Shown here one piece after another: positions 10,206 to 20,339 of a DNA stretch of 60,000 bases (position 1 is its first letter; each line of letters begins with the position of its first letter). Below the pieces are notes generated by a model. That model did no database searches, was not told the DNA's origin, and saw nothing but the letters and a program-made list of their open reading frames with translations. The DNA is from Takakia lepidozioides (lineage: Eukaryota > Streptophyta > Takakiopsida > Takakiales > Takakiaceae). The translations under genes and the position numbers were made by a program. The stretch is from positions 70,104,756-70,164,755 of the forward strand of contig CM060731.1 in NCBI GenBank assembly GCA_030704615.1, given 5' to 3'.

Positions 10206-12658
10206 GTTCATGGCGATGCTGCTGATGCCAACTTCTTGTCGGGACCTCCATTGGAATCCTCTATATCAGAAATTCGTCTACAGAGGGAAAACGTTCACAC
10301 TACTGTTGAGATTTCTGTTATCGACGGTGAAACATCATCCAGGCACTTGGCTTCCCTTCAATTGCACGACCCTCTTCTTCAGTCCATTCCTGAAAATGAT
10401 GTTATGTCGCAGGATTGTTTAGGATTGAATGTCGAAGATGGAAGCCAACTTGACAAATGTGCAAGGGATTTCGTGGACCTCACTCTACAATCCTACACCT
10501 CCGTGTTAAGTGTCAATGGTGTGAAATCTACCTCGAGAATGTCATCCGTTGAGGACGCGGCTGAGGCTGCGGCTCCGCAGCACAATGTTGTCTCTCTTCC
10601 CTCCTTCTCTCCCCAGCACGAAGGTTGGATAGCCCAAATCAGAAGGAATCAGGTAAAATTACTTATATCTGAATTCTAACTCGTCCTTTTGTTTTCCCTA
10701 GTACTGGGTCTGATGTTCTTGTTTTACTCCAGGCTAGAAAATCTGCGGATTGTGACCTTCCTGTCAAACGACGTTTTCATTGGAAATCTGTTCCGAGGTA
10801 ATCCCTTCGTTACGTGTGAATTCCATTCAGGATGTGGAGTGCTCAATGGACAATTTCCATTCCATTCCCCTTCTCCGAAACCCTTTCAACGAGGACAAAG
10901 ACGAAACTTCAATTGCAACTTCTGGGCTTCTCGACCCTGCAGTGTTGGCGCAATGTTCTGCACCGAGGAAGCGGAATAGGCCCCCCAACCATTTCCATCT
11001 CTTCTACAAATCGGTTCCACCGGATAAGTCCTTCGTCAGAGACAAAGCAGACTCGAGGAAGAAAAGGAATACCTCGGACATACCGGGGTCTCGTCAAAAC
11101 ACGTCCATTGGGATGCCAAGCCCGCCAGCGAGACTTTCCAATAAGGCGACATCGATATTATTCGATATCATTTTTATTATTTTATTTATTTTTTGTTCAT
11201 TTGGTTATGCACTAATTAACTTCATCTTTTCTCAACAGGAGGGGATGCAGCACGATACCTTCATCAATTTCCCTCTGTACAAGGTACTTTCCTGAACCTC
11301 CACTTGGAAGTCGACGTTCCTCTTCTTAGCAATATTCACCCTCCTCTTGAAACATTCCAAGCCCACAACATTTTGCAGTATTTTGCCATTTTCTGCACAA
11401 TCGTGTTGATCTTCCATACACTCAATCGTTCTGGGTCGTGGGTATTTTTCATGGCAGAAACACTAATGTCAATGTGTGATTAACCTGCTCAGGATAACTT
11501 TGTCTCTCATCCTTTACATGCAACAGCGGGGAAGAGGAAACAAATGTTGTTAATTTTGAGTGTCAACGGACTCCTCTGCTACCGGCCACCCCCAACCGGC
11601 GGTGAACTGTTTAAGGAGAAATTTCGTTTCAGAAATGTGACACTTCAAGTTCCTGACAGACCGTTTTGTGGTGCCTCGGCCTGGAGTCTTGGAGTTTCTG
11701 GACCTTGCATTGAAGCATTTTCACGTGGCCATTTGGTCATGTGCTGATAGAGGTGTTCTTTGTAGGATGTTGGAGAGCTTCGTCCCCACGAAAATAGCGA
11801 AGAAGTTTTGCTTCATATGGTCTGCTGAGGATTATAAGGATACCACCGGTTATATCAGGCCCGGGATGAAATATCTCTTGAAGGATATTCGAAGTGTTAT
11901 TGTCAGGTACCCTGGTAGACCGTTTGCTACGCATGGGCAAATACTTCTTGTAGATGATGAGCCATCAAAAGACCTGCGAAACCCACAAAATACTGGATTC
12001 TTCTCTTTCTCATTCAAGCCTTCACCAAACGGATTGCAAGACCGGGATGATATGACAAAAGCAGTGTGGCCATATATCGGAGATGGCTGGAGCTTCAACA
12101 GTCGTTGATTACATTAGCGAGAACCGGACAAAGTGTTCCCATAAGCCTATTGGTTGAGACCATGCCTGCTGGGCCTGGTATGGAAGATATCTTGATCCTC
12201 GTATTTGGATCCCACAACAAAAGGAACCTGATTACCTTGGTAGGCACGGTGATCCACTCTTCTCATGTTTGTTCATAATTTGATTTTCCAATTCTTTTGC
12301 AGCTGCATTTTCACTCTTACCTCAACATATCCATATGCAAAACTTCTACTTTGGGCCTAACATTTGTCATTTCCGTCGCTTGTCCCTAGTTACATTCAAG
12401 GAACGAATTCTAAAAGAGGAACAAGAGCTGCGTGATTGGGAAGAATGGCGGGCGTGCCGGGAGGCTTCAAGGGCATCAAGTAGAGTTGGCAGTAACATTT
12501 TAGGTGACAATGTCAGCCGGTTTCACCTTCCTGAAAGGATCTCCGTGTCCTCTGGAGCGGAGACCGTTGCAAGTGGCTGTTGTAACCGGAGGCGTCTTCG
12601 GACACATGCCTTGACTGCGAGCCGTTTGGGAGGAGACTCAGTATTATTAATGAGTTAG
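10206..12658 (+). pseudogene. Multi-exon gene with FCP1/NIF-type HAD module 3
   Basis: Likely exons: 10206-10651 (Ser/Gln/His-rich, probably disordered), a segment from about 10733 to 11150 with basic clusters (VKRRFHWKSVPR, APRKRNRPPNHF, suggesting a nuclear protein), a short one at about 11239-11283, then the HAD module 11530-12108, and a terminal segment about 12392-12658 (charged helix EEQELRDWEEW). The HAD module shows LLILSVNGLLCYRP at motif I, VAIWSCADRGVL at motif II and ILLVDDEPSKDLRNPQNTGFF at motif IV. The motif I nucleophile Asp is Ser here. A 1-nt frame change lies near 11665. The frame after the module has stops near 12106-12160. AATAAA follows at 12781-12786. I infer a decayed or catalytically dead CTD-phosphatase-like protein. 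Confidence 0.5.
11295..11318. repeat. Palindrome copy 11 (right arm diverged)
   Basis: Left arm perfect, loop TGGA, right arm AGTCGACGTT, the same variant right arm as copy 8. It sits just after a likely donor (AAG/GTACTT at 11284), so probably in an intron. Confidence 0.8.
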
Positions 12659-12728
12659 TATAAGCCGTAACGGTTCTATGCCTTCAGAATCTATGGCTTG
12701 TATGGCATTAAGTCCATGAACGGATGAA

Positions 12729-12739
12729 CAGTTGACGTT
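12729..12739. repeat. Half palindrome (copy 12)
   Basis: Only a right arm, (C)AGTTGACGTT, whose reverse complement equals the left arm of copy 13. It lies in the 3' region after the last exon of HAD gene 3. Confidence 0.45.
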
Positions 12740-13125
12740 CATTTTTCTGTTGGTCCATCGCCTTGAATGATATAATCTCAAATAAAATATGAATGTTTCA
12801 TAACTCGTTTTTCCATGTTGTGAGTTGATTGATCGATATTCTTGACAGGTCCATCCTCACCGCACTGAGTAGTAGCATTAGACCTTGATACTAAACCGGA
12901 TAGGACCCGGAATCAGCCACTTCTATTCTTTGGGTCCAGGACATTCGGGTGGATGACATTCGACTGGCCTTCGTCCTTCGACTGATTGTTTGCATCGGAT
13001 TTCAGTCCCCATCATTGTTTCATATTTGGTTCTACCATTATTCCATGTTTGTTACTGTATGTCATTTTGGATATCGGAGCTCTCATCATTGTTTGATTCA
13101 TTGCATCCTCCCATTCCTTTTAATG

Positions 13126-13149
13126 AACGTCAACTTGGCAGTGGATGTT
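13126..13149. repeat. Palindrome copy 13, last one in the window
   Basis: Arms AACGTCAACT and AGTGGATGTT, loop TGGC. No further copy was seen between here and 60000, so this may mark the right limit of the island. Confidence 0.75.
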
Positions 13150-13500
13150 CATCTAAGACCACAATACATACTTGTATTTTTGCGTAGAATGTGTGGAGGA
13201 TTACATAATTTGTTGTTATATAGTGCACAAATAGTCAAATAATTATAGATATATCTCTTTATTTCTATTATAGATTCTAATTATTCATATATCTTGTATT
13301 ATTTCTGGACCAAACAAAAGTCCAGAATTAGTTAAAATAGAGTTACTTTGTCTTATTGCGGATTCATTATTAAATATTTTAGAATGCGATTGATTGATTC
13401 TTGATGGATAGTAATATCACATTTGGCTTCTATGGTTCACACCACAAAACACCTGAAATATGTAGATAAAATAATAATTATTTCAAGGGTTTGCAAAAAG
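13150..13500. other. AT-rich spacer
   Basis: AT-rich sequence with no gene signal. Confidence 0.4.
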
Positions 13501-13503
13501 CAG

Positions 13504-13566
13504 TGGTTAGTGTGATGGTAAAGAGCAATTTGTGATGAACATGAGGTTTGCTGTTCAAATCTTGGC
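13504..13566 (+). repeat. tRNA-like (SINE head) sequence
   Basis: A box-A-like TTAGTGTGATGGTAAAGAGC is followed about 25 bp later by a box-B-like GCTGTTCAAATCTTGG. Acceptor-stem pairing is absent, so this is a tRNA-derived SINE or decayed tRNA head, not a functional tRNA. Confidence 0.4.
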
Positions 13567-13609
13567 AGGTGACATTGTGGCGGTAAATAGCTCTCGATGA
13601 GAGACTCTC

Positions 13610-13940
13610 AGAGTCTGAATCCTTGACGGAGCGAGTTGAGTTTTTGGAAGGTTTTGATGAGACTAGACAATTCGTAGCTCAGAACATGGAGTCTGTCCAG
13701 CGTCAATGCAAGACCCCGCTTTGATAAGAGAATGAAGAAACGTACTTTTAAAGAAGGAGATTTGGTAATGTTGTTTGACAGTAGGGATGAAAACTTCAAA
13801 GTGAAATTCGACTATTTGTGGATGGGTCCATATGTGGTACATGAAGTCTTCGACATGGTTCTTTGTAGCTGGAGACCTTGAGGGGGGAATTGTTTCCAAA
13901 CAGAGTAAATGGGATTCGTTGGAAACATTATAATGTGTGA
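13610..13940 (+). mobile_element. Ty3/gypsy integrase C-terminal remnant
   Basis: Plus-strand frames encode RVEFLEGFDETRQ, then KKRTFKEGDLVMLFD and FDYLWMGPYVVHEVF, and after a frame change ELFPNRVNGIRWKHYNV followed by a stop. This is the C-terminal end of a Ty3/gypsy polyprotein: the integrase tail with its GPY/F-like GPYVV motif. At least two frame changes and several stops show it is dead. I did not find LTRs around it. Confidence 0.7.
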
Positions 13941-14770
13941 GCAGTTCCAGAGGAAGCATATGTATGTCTTGCCCCTAATCTTTTCTAGTCAAGGGTGGAT
14001 CCTGAATGGAAGTAGGGCAGTGGAATTGCACTATTGGCCTGATGTGGACAAAACACAGACGAAGATGAAGTATGTTATCAGTCATCATCAATTCAAATCC
14101 CGGAGAGGGTAACGACGATATTCTCTCTACCCTTGTATTTATTAAAATTGGTTGTTCGTTTCTTATTATTAATAATGTACAAAGTGAAAAAAGTTCTTGT
14201 GCAGGGCTTGAAAACGACATGAGTGTTTGCATCCATATGTCACACCCATTATTGCCGATCATTTTTTTTAAATTCATGCCCACTGAGGCGCTTCAATTTC
14301 CAAATCATATTTCATGTGCATATATAATGTTTGTTACAACAAACACTTTGCCAATATATCGATGTTCCCTGCATGGAATACTGCGACTTCCTAAACCATC
14401 CTGAGGCCAACTAGGTGTAGTAAAATTTAGCATTAATAGGGGGTTAGATTTAGATACAATGGGATTCTATAATGTAGCAGAACATTTGGACATATTAGAT
14501 CCCTCCGATAACCACCGCTCCAACACAGCCGGAAAGTACAGAAGTTCAGATCGGTATGTGTTTGGAGATACCTGCTCGGCATTGAAGCGACACGACTATA
14601 TTGTGGGGATGATCGAAGTTTAGACTTCAAATGGTGAATTTAATAATTGAGTGTTCTTGAAATATTCACCGTGTTACATTTATGAGCAGTTGTGACCTCA
14701 TCTGGTGTGATCCTTCAGGGTTGAAGAGACACCATAATTTGTGCTCCCTTCAGACGATTATCATGTTAAA
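13941..14770. other. Spacer without supported genes
   Basis: No coding or structured feature recognised; it may include the decayed 3' end of the gypsy element. Confidence 0.35.
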
Positions 14771-14863
14771 GTTCTAGCTACGACCGAAGGTGGGAAGCTA
14801 GTTTAGCGTAGAGCAGGAATATGGTGCCATAGTGCCACGTCATCGTCGCCACATTTCGTCGTC
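14771..14863 (+). repeat. Dispersed direct repeat, copy a
   Basis: About 90 bp, sharing AGCTAGTTTAGCGTA and GGTGCCATAGTGCC with a copy at 19299-19392 in the same orientation. Confidence 0.65.
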
Positions 14864-14979
14864 AATTTTTTGGCCCTAACTGGACTGCCTGCTAGATTAA
14901 CCCCAAAGCGCCAAGTTTTTTTGGAGCGTGGCCGGACTACCCGTTTCTTGCAGTTCTTGAAGTGCAGGAGCTCTGCGTT

Positions 14980-15600
14980 TTCCGCCATCGTTCACCTTGC
15001 AAGCTGCCCTGGTGGAAATGTATGTCAAATGTGCGTGCATCGAGCATCCTAAGGGAGTGCTCGACAATATGCAGGCTGAACGAGATGTGATGTCGTCGAA
15101 CGCGATGCTTGCAGGGGCGCAGGATGGAGGCTTTGGAGACATATGAGCAAATGATGGGGGAAGGGGTGAAGCCCGACCACATCACATTTGTGTGCGTTTG
15201 CAGTGCGGTGCAAGCCTGGCAGCCTTGGAAAAAAGCAAAGAGGTCCATGGTTGCATCGGCAAAGCTGGAATTGTAGCATTTCAGCATATTCAGATACTTA
15301 TATCTGTCTCTTGCAAACGCGCATCAAGATGAAAGGTCTGGAATATGGGAAGCAGGTGCACGCTCACATTATCCAACGGGGATTGGAGCCAATATTTTTT
15401 CTACACAACACCTTTGTCAACTACATGTGAAGTGCAGGAGCATCGTGGATGCCCACCAAGTGTTCAACAGAATGCCTCAAAGAGGTTTGATCACGTTGAA
15501 TATAATGATGGCAGGATTCACCAAGCATGGATGTGGTAGGAATGCTTTGGAGACATATGAGCCTTCTTCGACCTATTTCAGTCTATTTTGGCCTCTCATC
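14980..15600 (+). pseudogene. PPR relic
   Basis: Plus-strand frames give pieces of PPR (PLS-type) repeats: LVEMYVKCACIEHPKGVLDNM, then RDVMSSNAML, KSKEVHGCIGKAGI, GLEYGKQVHAHIIQRG, SIVDAHQVFNRMPQRG and LNIMMAGFTKHG. The pieces sit in three frames with stops between them. The repeat order appears scrambled, since first-repeat-like text (KQVHAHIIQ) comes after later-repeat text, which suggests rearrangement or two fused relics. Confidence 0.75.
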
Positions 15601-15639
15601 AAACTCGGTTCTGAGATGCATATTGAATTCTGGAAGTGA

Positions 15640-17430
15640 GCTCGTTGTGCAGGAAAACATGATGTGTGAGAAGGCAACAAGGCAGCAGACTCTATGAGAC
15701 TCTCTTGTTCTTGATATGCGAATCTTAGGGATGCATAGAGTTAATTATACCTGATTATGCCACCTTCAAAGTGTATTGTACTGGTAAATGACATGCAGGT
15801 AGTCCAATCCCACTGCGAAGGCATCAAGTGCAGAGACCGCGTTTGTAGTGGCTGGGTTTGAATTTCAAGTCATCCACCCTGGTAAGATGTTTATGACTTC
15901 TGCAGTGAGCCACTTGCAAATTTTCATATGGTCATTGTAAAGGTTGTTGTCGGCTATGGAATTTTTGGGTTTACTTCCATAACCTTGTCAATCAGAGCCC
16001 CACAATTGCCTTGGGGAGGGCTGGTATTCTATGAGTCATAAGTGATTCATTGGTTTATGATAGCTGATGTCTCATGTCCGGGTGCTTTTCAAACATCTAT
16101 GTGCACTTGTGCCTTTATCCATTAATCTCCCTAGTGGTGTCCAAATGGAGTGGTCAATCTACCTGGCTTTCCCTCGGTTAGGCCTGTGAAGGCCCTCCTG
16201 CAAAGCATCTCAAATTGATGAGGTAAATTAGGTGGAAATACCAGACTCTGCAGTATAAGAGCAGACCATCTATGTAGATTGAAATCCCAGATTTGCATAG
16301 GGAGGATCAGATTTTCATTATTCACACACTATCCCTACTTGCACTTCATCACCCTTATCGCCTGCCTCACATGACCACCGTTTATCCTTTTGAAATCATG
16401 AAGCACAATTAGTTCCACGAAGCGTTATTCCAAGTCCATGACTGCCCTCATAACTTACTTTGATGACAATGATCTCACTACCTAGATCCTTCATGATGGT
16501 AATTTAGAGGGTTGCTAATACGGTCACATTTCAACTGTCCCACTCTGTCCTGGAAATCACAGAAATTAATCTGAATTTACCAATGGAACTTTCAGGAGCT
16601 AGAGTTCAACACCTCTTGAAAAATACTGGTCAAGATCTCAAACTATTTCCACTCGGCACCAACATACACCAATGATCCGAGACGTGAGAGATGAACGACG
16701 ATGGTCTACATTACTACTGCTGCAATATATCAATTAAATAACCAACTAAGCATCACACCCACTACAACTTGGTGTACCTCCAAGTGCGAGACACTGAACT
16801 ACCTCCACTAAACTACCGAGTATGAGCAAGAGAGCATGAAAGAGAGCGAGAGAGAGCGAGCGAGAGAGATAGAGGACGAGAACGCGAGAAATAGAACGTC
16901 TTGAATGGGGCTGTTATGACCCGCGGCTTCCTTCTTCATCCTCCTCACGTCCTCCTCACCGTTGATTCGACGGACGGACGAGATCTAGTCTTCTAGTATC
17001 TTTTTAAAAATAGTAACACACCAATGACTTAGTTAAGGTACATGTACGCATCGATATCCAAGAAAATATTTAATTACTTGTTCAAGAGTGCATATTATTA
17101 TAATATAAAAGATATACTATTTTAATCCTTCAAATCTGCCCCCTCCATTTGAACGGACCAGATCGAGCCACTTGTTTTTCATCCATCTGTTGACCTGGTC
17201 ATCCATATTGTAATTTCATCCATATGTAGTTCCAACCTATAATTTCATCTATCCATAGATTTCATCCAGCTGTTGATTTTGTATCCGTCCGCTGATTTCA
17301 TCCAAGGAATACATGACCAACTTAAGTTTGGTACATGACCAACTTGAGTTGGTAAATGATTCACTTGAAATTCAAATAGATGATACTCCATCCATAGACA
17401 TTAATCTAGTGGGATCGCCACCCTCGATTG
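15640..17430. other. Repeat-rich spacer
   Basis: No supported gene. A box-B-like GGGTTTGAATTTC stands near 15857, and a GA/GCGA-rich simple stretch runs at about 16825-16875. Confidence 0.35.
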
Positions 17431-17431
17431 A

Positions 17432-17737
17432 TTAGCATCTATGGTCCATATTAACCCCTGTGCTCCAATTGAATTCCTCTTCCGTGCCATGTTGATGTCT
17501 TGAAGCAGCTAGTTGTAGTGTTATCTTGAGAGTCGTCTGCTGGTGAGATCCTCCAGCAATATAGGCATATTTGCTTGCATTTGCTGATCCAAAAAGACGT
17601 CGATCCTGAATCATTATTGGCGTTGAAGACCACTCGTTGGATCCTAGATCATACCTCCATACCATGTAGCCTCTAAAGCACTGTCCACAAACCAAAAGCT
17701 GTAACTCTTGGAACATGTCGTTGTAGCCACTCCTCAA
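17432..17737 (-). pseudogene. F-box/kelch-repeat protein relic
   Basis: The 102-codon minus-strand ORF reads LLVCGQCFRGYMVWRYDLGS, NEWSSTPIMIQDRRLFGSAN and YAYIAGGS, the usual order of two kelch blades in plant F-box/kelch proteins (W-R-Y-D-L..NEW.....M...R.LFGSA....AYIAGG). The next blade is shifted to another frame near 17520. There is no F-box in the window, so this is a fragment. Confidence 0.65.
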
Positions 17738-17739
17738 AG

Positions 17740-18860
17740 TCTTCTTGAAGAAATCGTCATCCCATCTAGCTTGTGTGATAGCTATTCCAGCTCTGCCATT
17801 GCTAGAATTCCATTTTCTTTGTGATTTTCTACTATGATTTTGTATTGCACCCAGTAAAATATATACTAATGTACAGATAATACGTTATTTTAAATTATAA
17901 TCCGAAAAATTGATCGACATATATGACGACCAATGGGGAACACTCAACTCAAGTGTGAAGAAACCCAGAATCTCTGGTTGCACATTTTAAACTGAAAATA
18001 TAACATTAACACTATTTGTTGGCTGTACAAATGTACATTGTTTTGATATGACTTCTTTAATAAATTTGTAAAACCATCCTCTCTCCTTCTTCGGAGAGAG
18101 TTTGAGTCCCAGATAAAAACGTTTCAAAACCATCCATTCTCCCCCACCGGACTGGGTTTGAATCCCCTAGATGATGGAAGAAGATATGATATGTGCTAGA
18201 TTGGTTTCTAATTCTGCTACGGTCTTGGAAATACTTTGAGCCTGTGCTCGTATATCAGCGGGAAAAGTTTGGATACTTTCTGCACCTCAAAGGACCATAT
18301 TCTGCCTATTTCTAAGAAGGACATCGGCTCAAACTTGGTCACTTAAATAACAATTCTGTTTCTAAAAGATCTCGGCTCGAACCCGGCCGGAGAAAATAGC
18401 AATGGAAATGATTGGATACTTTATGAGCTTCGGAGGACCTTACATTGGAAATAAAAGGCGCACCATCTATATCTAAAACACGACTCACAGGGACTTCTCA
18501 TGGATTTCGCAGAGTTCATGGTGAAATACTGACTTGGAAATGATTGGATACTATGAAGATCTTACTCAGACTTTTATTAGAAAATGTCGTAGGCCATTCT
18601 GGGTTTTTCCACGCCTGAAAACTTTTCCATTCATGTGAGGGAAGCAGCAACCACTGCTCTACAATCTCTCTTCTTACCCCCTCATTTATCTCTCACTGAA
18701 GTCTCCATAATGAGTATCAGAAATGCTTGGCAGCTTACCTACACGAGGCCTTGACCCTTAGGCAATCCCTTAAGCAGTAGTTGCTCTTGGGCTGATTTTT
18801 GGCTCTAGTTTTGCGGATGTTACTAGTTCCATTTCATTTAATTCTCTTCTTTTCCTGCAA
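17740..18860. other. Spacer with tRNA-like T-arm fragments
   Basis: AT-rich. Two box-B-like pieces (GAGTTTGAGTCCCAG near 18097, CTGGGTTTGAATCCCCTAG near 18155) suggest SINE remnants. No gene seen. Confidence 0.35.
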
Positions 18861-18861
18861 C

Positions 18862-18965
18862 GGGAATACTACTTATGCCCAGCTTGCACCAGGTGCAACC
18901 AGGGTATTGAAACTGAAGAACACTTCTTCTTTTAGTGCCCCTCTCTATTATGAGATTTGTGGGAG
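18862..18965 (+). mobile_element. LINE zinc-binding (zf-RVT) remnant
   Basis: One frame encodes LCPACTRCNQGIETEEHFFF, a stop, then CPSL: the C-x2-C...H...C pattern of the reverse-transcriptase-associated zinc-binding domain. Too short to classify. A (CATTT)n-like tail follows at 19014-19042. Confidence 0.5.
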
Positions 18966-19013
18966 AATCCACTGTCTATTCCGTGGCTGCTTTTTGGTTC
19001 TAATTTTGTCATA

Positions 19014-19042
19014 TAAAGTACCATTTCATTTTATTTCATTTC
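19014..19042 (+). repeat. CATTT-rich tail repeat
   Basis: AAAGTACCATTTCATTTT-like sequence; similar tails occur at 18826-18845, 53446-53465 and 53497-53520, suggesting a shared retroelement 3' end. Confidence 0.4.
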
Positions 19043-19298
19043 TTTGTTATGCGGTCTTGTTCAATAAGCTCTCAGGGATTCAATAAATTCCTTCATCTTC
19101 GGGGATATTGGAAATCTTTTTTCTAAGCTCTTCGAGGCTCCTATAGATGTTGATTTTTTTTTTCTTCCTCCATGGAATGCTTGGGGCTAGAGGTACAACA
19201 CGATCACAGCTTCTATGTGCGTAAATACCCCTTTTTGTGCAAATTGAATGTAGTTCTCAGAATTCGTCGCTAGTAGTGCGGAGCAACATGAAGCCATA

Positions 19299-19392
19299 GT
19301 TCTAGCGACGACGACCGAAGGTCGGAAGCTAGTTTAGCGTAAAGCAGGAATAGGGTGCCATAGTGCCTGGTCATCGTCGCCACGTTTCGTCG
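19299..19392 (+). repeat. Dispersed direct repeat, copy b
   Basis: Partner of 14771-14863, same orientation. Confidence 0.65.
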
Positions 19393-19399
19393 GACCTGC

Positions 19400-20335
19400 C
19401 CGGACTGCCCGAAAATGTCATTGCAGCGCGAGGAAGGGATGACGATACCCGACATCCTTGAGCGCGGAGGGGTTTCAAGCAATGTGGTGAGGCCTCTTGC
19501 ATTTTGATCCGATCCTCGAAGGAGGAGAGAAGAAAGGAAGATTTGCATCGACGCTCATGTCCACATGACAGAATACCTATTTTGTATGAGAGACAGCTAA
19601 GATTTATCAACAACATGCATCATACAACAACCCATCTTGTCTAATCTGATCTCTGTCACTCTTTGTTTGTTTGTTGTTGGGCGCGTTTCTCGTTCTCTAC
19701 TCAGTGTGTAGGATTTCTCAATCTTGGCTCATCTGTTGGATCGGTTTTAAGCCCGAGCACTCGGACCTCTTCCCTCTTCCACGTCTAGTTGTCAGTATGT
19801 CGTCACTCACGTTCCTTTCAGTTATACCAAGAAATTGTGGAATTCTCACTCTTCAGATTTGAGACGGGAAACTGTTATGTGGGAACGCAAGTGCGGATAT
19901 GGCGCAGGAGATGGATGGGACCAGTAAGTTTGCATCTGTCCATAAGTCTAGCGTGCTTGAAGCTTTTGTGTCGGTGGCTTGCTCTTGTAATACCTAATAC
20001 TGATCGTTTCTTATTGAATGTGCATCGGGGCAAGATGGTATGCCTTTTACTTTCTTGAAGCGCTGAAAGGACAGAAAATGTTAAATTTGCATGTTGCCAA
20101 CGAAGAGTTGGGGTTCTAGTTGTGAAGTGGTGATTGCTGACCTTTCTTGTCTATTGTTGCCCAGCTCTGCCTCGACATGTACCCTCTCTTCCTCCACACA
20201 CATTCTCAAACAAAAAGAATTTTTAAAGTGAATACATTACACAGTCGCCATACCAAGTGGGAGGGAGACAAGGCATGCTAGTCTAGTCTGACAGGCGTAC
20301 TGTGGGTTATGTGACTGACGGATAGGTGCACCATT
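19400..20335. other. Spacer before the SAC9 relic
   Basis: No gene that I can support; open frames have no recognisable domain. Confidence 0.3.
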
Positions 20336-20339
20336 AAGG

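Noticed and set aside
10800-10832. A 33-bp intron in HAD gene 3 (GTAATC...TTCAG)
   Set aside because: It is too short for a spliceosomal intron; an open frame passes through the same stretch.
503-13149. Palindromes as CRISPR repeats or bacterial terminators
   Set aside because: Spacing is irregular (0.2-2.7 kb), the sequence is eukaryotic with introns, and no T-run follows the hairpins.
1-13150. Giant-virus insertion
   Set aside because: No capsid, DNA polymerase B, packaging ATPase or other viral core gene is visible, and genes have plant-like introns. The hairpin idea alone is not enough.
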